Shown piece after piece: positions 28,145-38,983 of a stretch of DNA of 64,000 nucleotides. The first letter of the stretch is position 1. Each line of letters opens with the position of its first letter. The notes under the pieces were generated by a model. That model did no database searches. It was not told where the DNA came from and saw only the letters and a list, made by a program, of their open reading frames with translations. Position numbers and translations under genes: made by a program. Source of the DNA: Streptomyces sp. DH5 (GTDB taxonomy: Bacteria; Actinomycetota; Actinomycetes; Streptomycetales; Streptomycetaceae); NCBI RefSeq assembly GCF_020873915.1, contig NZ_JAHWGP010000016.1:1-64000 (forward strand), read 5' to 3'.

Positions 28145-28411
28145 TCATGCCCCTTCCTTCAGCACCCTCCTGATCAGCGTGCGCTGCTCCTCGGTGAGCC
28201 CGGGATCCGCGCAGTACACCGACCTGCCGTCCACCGTGATCCGGTAGCTGAAACCGTCCGGCACCCCGGCGGGCGGTGTGCCCCGGCCGGCGGCCAGCGC
28301 CCGCTCGGCCAGGGCGTGCCACTCCTTCGAGTCGGCCCGTCCCGAGGTGTCCACCTCGGCCCGTCGCTCGATGCCCGCGAACCCGCCCGTGCGCCGTACC
28401 TGAATACGCAT
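28145..28411 (-). CDS. Emfourin-like protease inhibitor
   Basis: An 88-aa protein beginning MRIQVRRTGGFAGIERR, with a FSYRITVDG strand and a C-terminal LIRRVLKEG helix. This matches the emfourin family, small inhibitors encoded next to protealysin-type M4 proteases. It lies 21 bp downstream of such a protease on the same strand, which strongly supports the pairing. No signal peptide is present, so both proteins start in the cytoplasm. The direct inhibition is inferred from family and context. Confidence 0.78.
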   Translation of the reverse strand: MRIQVRRTGGFAGIERRAEVDTSGRADSKEWHALAERALAAGRGTPPAGVPDGFSYRITVDGRSVYCADPGLTEEQRTLIRRVLKEGA

Positions 28412-28432
28412 GGGTCCGTGTCTAGTACGGAA

Positions 28433-29503
28433 CTACAGCGTCCGCACCCCCACCCGCTCCCAGGCCTTGGTCACCGCCTGCAACTCGTCACCGTCCCCGT
28501 ACCGGGCGCGGGCCGCCTTCACCGTCAGCGTCGCGAAGTCGGTGAAGAGCGCGTCCTGCTCGAGGTCACCGCCGGTCAGCACGTCGTACCAGACCTGCCC
28601 GGCCCGCTCCCAGGCGTGCCCGCCGAGGGTGGTGGCCGCCAGGTAGAAGGCGTGGTTCGGGATGCCGGAGTTGATGTGCACGCCGCCGTTGTCCCGGCCG
28701 GTGCGGACGTAGTCGTCCATCGTCGCCGGCTGCGGGTCCTTGCCGAGCACGTCGTCGTCGTACGCCGTGCCCGGCTCCTTCATGGAGCGCAGCGCCTTGC
28801 CGGTGACGCGCGGGGCGAGCAGCCCGGCGCCGATCAGCCAGTCGGCCTGGTCGGCGGTCTGGCCCAGCGTGTACTGCTTGATGAGCGCTCCGATGACGTC
28901 CGAGACCGACTCGTTGAGCGCGCCCGGCTGCCCGTAGTAGGTCAGGTTCGCGGTGTACTGCGTGACGCCGTGGGCGAGTTCGTGGCCGATGACGTCGATG
29001 GCGTTGGTGAAGTCGAGGAAGATCTCCCCGTCCCCGTCGCCGAAGACCATCTGCTCGCCGTTCCAGAAGGCGTTGTTGTAGTCCTCGTCGTAGTGCACCG
29101 TCGCGTCCAGCGGCAGACCGTGACCGTCGATGGAATCGCGGCCGTACGCCTTCAGCAGCAGCTCGAACGTGGCGCCGAGACCGGCGTAGGCGCGGTTGAC
29201 CGTGGCGTCCCTGCCCGGCGCGTCACCCTCGCCGCGCACTTTCGTCCCCGGCAGGTCGGTGCCGTGCCGGGCGTCGTACACGGTGCGGTGCGGCTTGCCC
29301 GGCTCGGCGTCGGCGAGCAGGGCGACGGCCGGGGCGCCGGCGACCGTGGTCAGCTGACGCCGGGTGCGCTCGAAGGCGTCCCGCTGGATGGTGCGGCGCG
29401 CGGGTCCGGAGAGCGCGGGGTCGTCGGCCTGCGCGAGCCGGTCGAGGACGTGCGGCGGGATGATCGTGCAGAAGACGGGCTCGAAGCCCCCGTGGATGGT
29501 CAT
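28433..29503 (-). CDS. Protealysin-type M4 metalloprotease
   Basis: A 356-aa thermolysin-family protease. The zinc site HELAHGV (about residue 173) and the downstream NESVSD (third ligand Glu) are intact. The short N-terminal propeptide FCTIIPPHVLDRLA is the hallmark of protealysin-like members, and there is no signal peptide, unlike secreted thermolysins. The start is MTIHGGF at 29503; ATG 29515 adds four residues. It probably forms an operon with the emfourin-like gene, so the cell makes enzyme and inhibitor together. It is divergent from leuA. Confidence 0.9.
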   Translation of the reverse strand: MTIHGGFEPVFCTIIPPHVLDRLAQADDPALSGPARRTIQRDAFERTRRQLTTVAGAPAVALLADAEPGKPHRTVYDARHGTDLPGTKVRGEGDAPGRDATVNRAYAGLGATFELLLKAYGRDSIDGHGLPLDATVHYDEDYNNAFWNGEQMVFGDGDGEIFLDFTNAIDVIGHELAHGVTQYTANLTYYGQPGALNESVSDVIGALIKQYTLGQTADQADWLIGAGLLAPRVTGKALRSMKEPGTAYDDDVLGKDPQPATMDDYVRTGRDNGGVHINSGIPNHAFYLAATTLGGHAWERAGQVWYDVLTGGDLEQDALFTDFATLTVKAARARYGDGDELQAVTKAWERVGVRTL

Positions 29504-31554
<2,051 letters not shown>

Positions 31555-31577
31555 ACTGCCGTTCCGTGGGGTTTGCA

Positions 31578-31611
31578 GGGCTCCGCCCGCCGTTCCCGGC
31601 GGGCGGAGCCC
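31578..31611. terminator. leuA terminator hairpin
   Basis: A perfect 15-bp stem (GGGCTCCGCCCGCCG and its complement) with a TTCC loop, 23 bp after the leuA stop. Confidence 0.85.
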
Positions 31612-31739
31612 CGTCGTTTACCGGCCAAAGGCCGTGGAGGTCACGGAAAGGTCTCGCCCGGGTACTGACTCGGGCGCATGGATGTGGCTAACATCACGCA
31701 AGCGCGGCGAGGACGCCGTGGCGTTGACGGAGGTGCGAC

Positions 31740-32441
31740 GTGCTGCCAGAACGGGGACCCCGCGGCCATACCGCTGCTGCCGGACTGTCGCGCCTGCTGG
31801 GCACCCGCACGGCGTGGACGGCCGTCGGCGACGGGGAGTTCTTCTGCCCGGGCTGCGGCGGTGACCGCAACTACCAGCGGCTCACCGGACGCCGCCGCCT
31901 CACCCTGCTCGGCGTGCCCGTGCTGCCGCGCGGCGAGTCCGGCCCGGCCGTCGAATGCGCCGCCTGCCGCCGCCACTTCGGCACCGACGTCCTGGACCAC
32001 CCCACCACCACCCGCTTCTCCGCGATGCTCCGCGACGCCGTCCACACCGTCGCCCTCGCGGTCCTCGCCGCCGGCGGCGTCTGCTCCCGCGCCTCCCTGG
32101 AGACGGCCGCCACCGGCGTGCGCGCGGCCGGCTTCGACGACTGCACGGAGGAGCAGCTGGCCGCGCTGGTCGAGGCCCTGGAGGCGGACACCGGCCGCTT
32201 CACCGGCGAACCCTGCACGGCGGGCCTCGCCATCGAACTCCACGAGGCCCTCGACCCCCTCGCCCCCCACCTCGCCGCCCCCGGCCGCGAGTCCATCCTC
32301 CTCCAGGGCGCCCGCATCGCCCTCGCCGACGGCCCCTACACCCCCGCCGAACGCGACGCCCTCGCCACGGTCGGCGCGGCCCTCACCATCTGCTCGACGG
32401 ACGTGACCCGCCTGCTGGCGGCGGCACGGACGCCGTCCTGA
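31740..32441 (+). CDS. TerB-family protein with N-terminal zinc ribbon
   Basis: A 233-aa protein. The N-terminal part has CPGCGG and CAAC pairs (about residues 41-44 and 76-79), a likely zinc ribbon. The C-terminal half is a TerB-like all-alpha domain ending in the typical ALADGPYTPAERDALATVG, where acidic residues may bind metal. TerB proteins belong to tellurite and stress-response systems; no other ter gene is nearby, so the function is open. GTG 31740 follows GGAGG by 7-8 nt. Confidence 0.8.
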   Translation: MLPERGPRGHTAAAGLSRLLGTRTAWTAVGDGEFFCPGCGGDRNYQRLTGRRRLTLLGVPVLPRGESGPAVECAACRRHFGTDVLDHPTTTRFSAMLRDAVHTVALAVLAAGGVCSRASLETAATGVRAAGFDDCTEEQLAALVEALEADTGRFTGEPCTAGLAIELHEALDPLAPHLAAPGRESILLQGARIALADGPYTPAERDALATVGAALTICSTDVTRLLAAARTPS

Positions 32442-32472
32442 CGGGGGTCCGGGCTGCCCGGCCCGCGGCCGG

Positions 32473-33021
32473 TCAGCGGTCCCCGGACAGCCGCAGGTGC
32501 ATGATCTGACGGTCCAGGCCGGGACCGAAGTAGTCGCGCCTGATCCCGTCGTCGGGGGGCTCGGGGCGGAAACCCAGGGAGCGGTAGAGCAGGATCGCCG
32601 GGCGGTTGGCGGGCTCCACGGTCAGCCGGACCTGCTCGATACCGTCCTCGCGCAGCCGGGCCAGGACCTCCGTCATCAGCTCCCGGCCCAGTCCGTGCCG
32701 GCGGCGGCTCATGGTCACGCACAGGCCGAGGATCCAGCTGTCCCGGTTGAGCGCCGTGGTGGCGGCCAGCACGTATCCGCGCAGACGGCCCTCGCCCTCG
32801 TCGAGGACCAGCAGGTGCTCCGCGTACATGTCGTAGAGCTGGCGCAGCAGGAAGGCCGGATAGGCGACCTCCTGGAAGACCTCCTCGTCGAGCCGGCGCA
32901 GTTCGGGCAGGTCGGACTCCCGGGCCGCCCGTAGGGACGGACTGCGGGCCCCGGGGAACCCGGCGGGTTCCACGAGGTGCCCGTCGTGGTCCAGGGTGCG
33001 CTCCAGCGGTTCGGCGGTCAT
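32473..33021 (-). CDS. GNAT family N-acetyltransferase
   Basis: A 182-aa acetyltransferase. The acetyl-CoA-binding motif A is seen as LCVTMSRRRHGLGRELMTEV (about residues 95-114, RxxGxG/A as RRHGLG), and motif B ends with ILLYRSLGFRPE. The substrate cannot be assigned; the fold suits small molecules or protein N-termini. It converges on the TerB gene and its promoter would lie in the region before the methyltransferase cluster. Confidence 0.85.
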   Translation of the reverse strand: MTAEPLERTLDHDGHLVEPAGFPGARSPSLRAARESDLPELRRLDEEVFQEVAYPAFLLRQLYDMYAEHLLVLDEGEGRLRGYVLAATTALNRDSWILGLCVTMSRRRHGLGRELMTEVLARLREDGIEQVRLTVEPANRPAILLYRSLGFRPEPPDDGIRRDYFGPGLDRQIMHLRLSGDR

Positions 33022-33358
33022 GCAACCCCCAGTCGGGACGTGCGGACGTCAACGCGACGCACCGACCGTTCACACCGGGGGGATTTCAGGTTCCCGGTGG
33101 CGGCCGGTGACGTCCACTGGCTAGAGTGAGCGTCCAACTCACCGCGTGCAAGGGCGAGTTCGGGTGTGCGGGGATATGCTGACGTGCGCCCGGTGTGCGC
33201 CCGTTCACCGAGGACTGGCGTGTTCCTGGCTGTCTCCGCGTGCCACAGCGGCCTACCGTGCGAGAACCGGAGATGCTGTTTCGCCTGCCGACGTCCATCC
33301 GGGGCGCGCAGACAGGGCACTCGGTCTTGTCCGACACTGAATGGAACGCGGCAGGGTG
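33022..33358. other. Divergent intergenic region upstream of the six-gene cluster
   Basis: It separates the minus-strand GNAT gene from the methyltransferase gene. No supported gene and no clear operator were found. TAGAGT at about 33121 is a possible -10, with no clear partner. Confidence 0.4.
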
Positions 33359-34111
33359 ATGATGGACCGAAACGCCGATGCCCCGTGGTCGAAGTTCGAT
33401 CCAGAGGCTTATGTCGACCTCAACTACCGCACCCCGCTCGAGGTCGACCTGATGATCGTGCGACTGATGCGCGACCATTTCAGCGGCTGCTTCGCGGACG
33501 GTGTCCCGGACGCGGTGCGGGGTGTCGACGTGGGCGCCGGAGCGAACCTCTATCCGGCGCTGGCCATGCTGCCGTGGTGCGAGAAGATCCTGCTGCTCGA
33601 GTACGCCCGGCCCAACATCGAGTACCTGGAGAAGCAGGCGTCCCCCGCCGGGTACGACGTCGTGTGGGACCCCTTCTGGGACGTGCTCCGCGACGATCCC
33701 GCCTACCACCGTGTCGAGCCCAGGAGCCGGTTCGGTGAGATCGTCCGCGTGGAGCGCGCGAACCTCCTCGATCTCGACGGACAGCGCCGCTGGGACATCG
33801 GGACGATGTTCTTCGTCGCCGACTCCATGTCGGAGTGCCCCGAGGAGTTCCGCCGGGGCGTGGAGTGCTTCATGGGCGCGCTGAACGAAGGCGCCCCGTT
33901 CGCCGCCGCCTTCATGAAGGAGTCGGTCGGCTACCGGATCGGCGAACACCGGTACCCGGCCTGCCGGGTCGGCGAGGACCGGGTCCGGGAAAGCCTCGAG
34001 GGCTTCGCCGACGGCCTGGAGATCCACGATCTGAACCATGTGGTGCGGCCGGGACACGAGGGAATCCTCCTCGCCCTGGGGCGGCGTAACGCGGAGATTG
34101 CCGCGACGTAG
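33359..34111 (+). CDS. SAM-dependent methyltransferase, NNMT/PNMT/TEMT-like (SCO2525 family)
   Basis: A 250-aa methyltransferase. The N-terminal WSKFDPEAYVDLNYRTPLE and GVDVGAGANLYPALA (SAM motif I, about residues 55-69) with an acidic LEYARPNIEYLEK (motif II) resemble the NNMT/PNMT/TEMT branch, which methylates small amines. I recognise it as what databases call the SCO2525 family. It is the first gene of a six-gene plus-strand cluster. The start is unsure: ATG 33359 or 33362, just after GCAGGG, or ATG 33341 with no ribosome site. The substrate may be a small molecule or a cluster protein. Confidence 0.8.
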   Translation: MMDRNADAPWSKFDPEAYVDLNYRTPLEVDLMIVRLMRDHFSGCFADGVPDAVRGVDVGAGANLYPALAMLPWCEKILLLEYARPNIEYLEKQASPAGYDVVWDPFWDVLRDDPAYHRVEPRSRFGEIVRVERANLLDLDGQRRWDIGTMFFVADSMSECPEEFRRGVECFMGALNEGAPFAAAFMKESVGYRIGEHRYPACRVGEDRVRESLEGFADGLEIHDLNHVVRPGHEGILLALGRRNAEIAAT

Positions 34112-34162
34112 GAACGGGGACCATGACTGCACACGGGCAACCGGACCTGTGAGGGGTAGGGG

Positions 34163-36007
34163 ATGCAGATCAAGCCACGGCAGCACCTGCTGGAGCTCTG
34201 GCGGGCCGCGGCCCGCCACTCGTTCGAGGACGGCAAGCTCGTCTGGGGGGACACCGACGGGCTGAGCAGCGTCGCGGACGCGGAGCGGCTGCTGTGCCTG
34301 CTGTATCCCGCCACCGAGATCCCGGCGTTCCGCCTGGACCAGCCGGACACCACCGAGCGGGACGTGCTGCGCGCCCTGGAGCAGGTCGGCAGCCGGCTGG
34401 AGATCCCGCCGAACCTGATCACCGCGCTGACCCAGTTCATGCGCACCTACACCGGACCCGACGACAGCCCCACCTTCGCCGGCGGCCCCTACTTCAAACC
34501 CGCCGACGCCAACGAGGAACTCACCTACGAGCAGGGCAAGTTAGGAGTCGTCGACTCCTACTCCATGTCCGTCACGCTCTGTCTCGCCACCCTGGGCTTC
34601 CTGAAGGTCTACGAGAACAGCACCACCCGCCCCGAGGTACGCCGGGCGCTCAGTGAACTGAGGGAGGCCACCAACACCCGGCTGACCTCGGCGATGATCA
34701 GCCTGCTGCGCTCCTTCACCGTCAACGTCTTCGACGCCGAGTCCGAACAGGGCCGGCGGCTGATCCAGGTCATCGGCCAGAACAGACACTCCGACCGGGC
34801 GGTGCTCCAGCAGTTCTCCCGCCGCTTCCGCCCGCTGCGCGCCACCATCATCGAGAGCCTCAGCCGCGGCATCCAGGTCGACGAGAGCATCCGCGACGAG
34901 AGCCAGCTCTTCGAGTGCGGCTGGGCCTGGGGCGTGGTCCACGACGCCCCGCGGATCACCGACCTGGACGTCCAGGTCCCGGGCCAGCCCGACGGCATCG
35001 CCGACCGGCTGCCCTACGTGTACTTCACCGTGGTCGCCCTGGACGGTATCCAGGACCTCTTCTCCGAGCGCACCCTCACCCTCGGCCTGCTCAACGCCGA
35101 CCAGCAGAAACTCGCCGAGGCGCTCCGGCTGCGCTGGGAGCTCAGCCAGCAGTACTGGTCCGCGGTCGCCCGCTTCGGCAGCGACCGCTGGCCCCTGGAG
35201 GACCTCCCCTGGCAGACCACCGGACTGCGCCTGGAGTCGGAGTACTTCTCCCTGACCGTCGCGGCCATCCTCGTCCACGACCTGGTCCGCCGGAAGGCCA
35301 CCGACGACGACCTCACCCGCACCGTCGCCATCATGGAGCGCCTCGCCGACCGGGGCCGCGTCACCAGCAGGATGACCAGGAACGACCCCGTCGTCCGGCT
35401 GCACGACCCGGGCGTGCTGATGCCGCTCGCCGGGTCCGAACGCTCCGGGTCGCTCCTCCAGTGGCGGATGACGGACTTCTCGGCCCAGCTGCTCAAGCGG
35501 ACCGTCCAGCTCGCCGAACTCTCCCGGAACATCGACGCCCAGGACCGGCTGCTGCGCCTCGCCGAGCGGACCTTCGAACACCTGTGGAACCGGCGGATCG
35601 AGGAGGGCCCGGGCGCCGGCCTCTGGGACAACGTGCGGGCCGTCTACCCGGACGCGCACGGCATCACCCGCCGCCTGTCCTGGAGCGTCACCGAGCGCGT
35701 CACCGAATGCCTGGTCGCCGCCCGCAACCTGTACGAGCAGCAGCCCATCCGCAGCCCGGAACTCGCCGAACTGGCCCGGGACCTGCTCAGCGAGGCCACC
35801 CACCTGTTCGGCAAGGAGCAGCTGGAGGCGCCCACCACCGCCGACGGGAGCCGCGGCCGGGCCATGCGGAGCATAGAGAGCCGCCTGGACCACGCCCGCA
35901 GCCTCGTCGACGACCGGCCCGCCACCGCCTTCGCCCTCGCCCTGCCGGTGCTTCAGGAACTCGACACCCTGGCACAGGCCCGGGACGCCGCCGGGCAGGA
36001 GGGCTGA
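34163..36007 (+). CDS. Uncharacterised protein, SCO2524 family (contains TTA codon)
   Basis: A 614-aa protein predicted mostly alpha-helical and soluble. No catalytic motif is recognised. The beginning (QIKPRQHLLELWRAAARHSFEDGK) and a LTYEQGKLGVVDSYSMSVTLCLATLGFL region (about 120-147) look conserved. I place it in the SCO2524 family from memory. GAGGGG precedes ATG 34163. Codon 127 (34541-34543) is TTA, the codon read only by the bldA leucyl-tRNA, so its product should appear only when bldA tRNA is mature. It ends 3 bp before the ATPase gene, so coexpression is near certain. Confidence 0.8.
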   Translation: MQIKPRQHLLELWRAAARHSFEDGKLVWGDTDGLSSVADAERLLCLLYPATEIPAFRLDQPDTTERDVLRALEQVGSRLEIPPNLITALTQFMRTYTGPDDSPTFAGGPYFKPADANEELTYEQGKLGVVDSYSMSVTLCLATLGFLKVYENSTTRPEVRRALSELREATNTRLTSAMISLLRSFTVNVFDAESEQGRRLIQVIGQNRHSDRAVLQQFSRRFRPLRATIIESLSRGIQVDESIRDESQLFECGWAWGVVHDAPRITDLDVQVPGQPDGIADRLPYVYFTVVALDGIQDLFSERTLTLGLLNADQQKLAEALRLRWELSQQYWSAVARFGSDRWPLEDLPWQTTGLRLESEYFSLTVAAILVHDLVRRKATDDDLTRTVAIMERLADRGRVTSRMTRNDPVVRLHDPGVLMPLAGSERSGSLLQWRMTDFSAQLLKRTVQLAELSRNIDAQDRLLRLAERTFEHLWNRRIEEGPGAGLWDNVRAVYPDAHGITRRLSWSVTERVTECLVAARNLYEQQPIRSPELAELARDLLSEATHLFGKEQLEAPTTADGSRGRAMRSIESRLDHARSLVDDRPATAFALALPVLQELDTLAQARDAAGQEG

Positions 36008-36010
36008 GCC

Positions 36011-36928
36011 GTGCTCGTCTTCGCCGCCTCCGACAAGGGAGGCACCGGCCGGTCGGTCACCAGCGCCAACCTGGCCTACCAGCGCGCCCTCACCGGCGAC
36101 CACGTGGCCTACGTGGACTTCGACTTCGGGTCGCCGACCGCCGCCGCCGTCTTCGACGTCCCCAGCGCGATGCGCGGCACCGAGGAACAGGGCCTGCACT
36201 CCTACCTCGAGGGCGAGGTCACCGAGCCGGCCGGCATCGACATCTGGCGGCAGACGGAACACTCCGTGCTGCGCGCCCGGCAGAACCAGTCCGGCCGCCT
36301 GGTCCTCTACCCCGGTGACATCGGCGGCGGCGAGTTCGCCACCGGCGAGGACGCCCTGGAGCGGTGCATCGATCTCCTCCTGCGGCTCCACGGGGAGTTC
36401 GACCTCGTCGTGGTGGACCTGAGCGCCGGCCGCAGCTACGCCGTCGACCTGGTCCTGGCGGCGACGGCCCACCCCCGGATGCGCAACATCCCCTACCGAT
36501 GGCTGGTCTTCCACCGCTGGACGCACCAGCACGTCATCGCCGCGGCCGGCCTCGTCCACAAGGAGAACGGCATCGTCCGCAGCGGTGTCGACCGCGGCCA
36601 CGACGAGGAGACCCTGCTGGGCAACATCCGCTTCGTCCGCGCCGCCGTACCCGATCCGGAGTCGCCCCTGTGGTCGCAGGTGTCGCACGCCCAGGAAGCC
36701 TGGATGCAGTCCTGCAACAAGGCGCTGCGCCGGCTCGCAGCCGACCAGCACATCGGTGACAGCGTGGTCCTCGGCACCGTCCCGCTGGAGCCCATCCTGC
36801 AGTGGCGCGAACAGCTGATCACCGAGGACGACGTGCTCTCCACCCAGATCGCCAACAAGGAGACGCTGGAAGCGCTCGAGGAGATCGCCCGGCGGCTGAC
36901 CGACGACTCCCACTGGGGGCGGCCATGA
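36011..36928 (+). CDS. ParA/MinD-like ATPase with altered P-loop (SCO2523 family)
   Basis: A 305-aa protein with a deviant Walker A, KGGTGRSVTS (residues 9-18): the leading signature Lys of ParA/MinD ATPases is present, but the core P-loop Lys (GK[S/T]) is replaced by Arg. A VDFDFGSP segment (about 35-42) and a Walker B-like DLVVVDLS (about 132-139) follow as in MinD. It may bind nucleotide without normal hydrolysis. GTG 36011 starts 3 bp after the previous stop, and its TGA overlaps the next ATG. ParA-like proteins usually position cargo on membrane or DNA. Confidence 0.85.
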   Translation: MLVFAASDKGGTGRSVTSANLAYQRALTGDHVAYVDFDFGSPTAAAVFDVPSAMRGTEEQGLHSYLEGEVTEPAGIDIWRQTEHSVLRARQNQSGRLVLYPGDIGGGEFATGEDALERCIDLLLRLHGEFDLVVVDLSAGRSYAVDLVLAATAHPRMRNIPYRWLVFHRWTHQHVIAAAGLVHKENGIVRSGVDRGHDEETLLGNIRFVRAAVPDPESPLWSQVSHAQEAWMQSCNKALRRLAADQHIGDSVVLGTVPLEPILQWREQLITEDDVLSTQIANKETLEALEEIARRLTDDSHWGRP

Positions 36929-37890
36929 CGGAAGCGGTGTTCCGCGAAACCACCGCCGAACCACGGACCCAGTCGGTGCCGCTGGCTCATCTCTCGCTGG
37001 AGCTGGGCCACTTGTACATGGAGGACTTCGAGGGCGGGCCGGGCCCGCTGCGCCGGCACCTCGCCCGGGTGCGCCCGTGGGCGGAGGCGGCACGCGCCGC
37101 CGCGGCCGACCGTGCGGGCACCGCCCGCCCCCGGATCAGCACCTGCTTCCTCATCGACGACTACTTCACCCGCTTCTCCAGCCCCGCCGAACTCGTCCCG
37201 CTCCTGCTGGCGGAGGCCGACCGCGCCGGACTGCCCGTCGACTACCTGGCCCGCGAATCGGGCTGCGCGGTCACCGGCAAGGTCCCCGTCGCGGAGGCGG
37301 TGGCCGGCCGTATCGTCGAGGAACCACCGCCCGGCAGCTACGGCAACCGGCCCCCGGCCGCGCAGACCGGCTGGCTCGCCAACGGAGTGCGCAGCCCCAC
37401 CGCGCGTGCCCCGCAGGCCATGAGAAAGGCCGCGTCCTGGCAGCCGCCCACCGAGACCGCGGCCCGCCACCACTCCGTCTTCCTGGACGTCGAACTCTGG
37501 AAAGACACCCCTGACGGGCAGCGCGTGTGGTCCTGCCCCTTCCTGGCCGCCGTGTGGCAGCTCGCCCGCCTCGGGCTGCTGCGCCACCAGGGCGACGCCG
37601 TCCTCGAACCGCACCCCCACACCGACCCGGCCTTCCCGGACGACTGGGACGAGATGCCCGCGCTGATCCGGCTCGACCCGCGGGCGGCGCCCTTCGCCGC
37701 CTACCGGACCTGCTCCGTGCTGCCCAACCGCTTCCTGCCCGTCGAGCACGCGGTCCGGGTGATCCTCGACCAGACCGACGTGGACCCGGAGGCGCTGCGC
37801 CAGGTCGCCGAACGGTCCGCCCGCGAGGGCGTGCCCGTACCCGCCTCGGTGGCCGACCGCATCTCCTACCTCTTCTACGAAGGGTCCTGA
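36925..37890 (+). CDS. Uncharacterised protein, SCO2522 family
   Basis: A 321-aa soluble protein. It opens with PLAHLSLELGHLYMEDF, then RISTCFLIDDYFTRFSSPAELVPLLL (about residues 70-95), which looks like a nucleotide- or phosphate-handling core strand, and has a distinctive SYGNRPPAAQTGWLANGVRSP region (about 137-157). I know no function. It is assigned to the SCO2522 family from memory. Its ATG overlaps the stop of the ATPase gene (ATGA), so the two should be made in fixed ratio. Confidence 0.78.
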   Translation: MTEAVFRETTAEPRTQSVPLAHLSLELGHLYMEDFEGGPGPLRRHLARVRPWAEAARAAAADRAGTARPRISTCFLIDDYFTRFSSPAELVPLLLAEADRAGLPVDYLARESGCAVTGKVPVAEAVAGRIVEEPPPGSYGNRPPAAQTGWLANGVRSPTARAPQAMRKAASWQPPTETAARHHSVFLDVELWKDTPDGQRVWSCPFLAAVWQLARLGLLRHQGDAVLEPHPHTDPAFPDDWDEMPALIRLDPRAAPFAAYRTCSVLPNRFLPVEHAVRVILDQTDVDPEALRQVAERSAREGVPVPASVADRISYLFYEGS

Positions 37891-37891
37891 G

Positions 37892-38899
37892 GTGCGGCCG
37901 GAGGACACCGCACAGCGTGCCGTGCTCGCCTGCGGCGAGGTCCGGACCTGCCTGCTGCCCGCCGGGCAGGCCCTCGACAGCCGTGCCGCCGCCCAGCTGC
38001 TGCGCCTGCGCGCCGACGAGCGGGTCCTGGTGTCCGAGCGCCCCAACCTGTACGCACGTTCCCCGGACGTCCTCACCGGAGTCGACTGTCCGCTGCCGAG
38101 CTCCAACGGCGCCCGGGTCCGCGCGGTCGGCACGGTCACCGCCCGGGCCGCGCTCACCGAAGGACGGGTCCTGCAGACCTCCGCGCACTTCCGGGTCACG
38201 GCCACCGGCCCCGACCACCGCCGGCCCTGGGGCCACTACCTGGTACGGCCCGCGGTGCTCGAACCGTTCGGCAAGCTGCCCCGCGACGCGGTCGCCGAGG
38301 GGTTCCTCGGCGGCGGCCGGCACGGAGACCTCGACGTCGGGCTGATCGCCGCCGGACTGCAGACGCGGCTGCTGCGCCACCCGCTGCTCGACCAGCGGCC
38401 GCCCCTCAGGTCCCGGCCCACCCGGCTGCGCTGGGTGGCGGTGCCCGCACGGGACGGCGACGGCCCCTCCCTCGAACGGTTCACCCTCGCGGAGGACGAG
38501 CTGCGCACCGTGCGGCTGCGGGTCCCCGAGGGCACCCGCAGCGCCGACGTGGCCGGGCTCTGCGACGACCTCGCGCTGCACGACTGGCTGTTGACGACCC
38601 TGGTCCGCGTCCTCGACGGCATCCGCCTGGGACCCGGGGAGCCGGGGCACCGGCGCCGGCCGGCCGCCGCGGACGGCCTGCCCGTCGTGGTCGGGGCGCT
38701 GAGGCCCGCCGTCGACCACCTGCTGCACCTGTGGATGCCCCGGGCCCGCGTGTCCGGGGAGCTGGCCACGCTGTGGGACGTGCTCGAGGACGAGCCCGGG
38801 TTCACCCGGCAGTGGCTGGCCCTGGTGCAGCGCGTCCGCGACCAGCTGACCCTGCACGCGATCCCCGCGGCGCGCCGGGAGGTGGAGCCGACGCCCTGA
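37892..38899 (+). CDS. Uncharacterised protein, SCO2521 family
   Basis: A 335-aa soluble protein starting at GTG 37892, one base after the previous stop. There is no recognisable catalytic motif; a block reading SDVLTGVDCPLPS-like (about residues 57-68) and an arginine-rich RSRPTRLRWVAVP stretch (about 170-182) are notable. It is placed in the SCO2521 family from memory. It belongs to the same tightly packed operon as the ATPase. Confidence 0.78.
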   Translation: MRPEDTAQRAVLACGEVRTCLLPAGQALDSRAAAQLLRLRADERVLVSERPNLYARSPDVLTGVDCPLPSSNGARVRAVGTVTARAALTEGRVLQTSAHFRVTATGPDHRRPWGHYLVRPAVLEPFGKLPRDAVAEGFLGGGRHGDLDVGLIAAGLQTRLLRHPLLDQRPPLRSRPTRLRWVAVPARDGDGPSLERFTLAEDELRTVRLRVPEGTRSADVAGLCDDLALHDWLLTTLVRVLDGIRLGPGEPGHRRRPAAADGLPVVVGALRPAVDHLLHLWMPRARVSGELATLWDVLEDEPGFTRQWLALVQRVRDQLTLHAIPAARREVEPTP

Positions 38900-38983
38900 T
38901 GCGACCCGGAGCGGTCCCGACCCGGCCACACGCACATGTCCGCACCCCGAACCGACGCGTTTCCCGACGGGGGGAGAAGCGAG

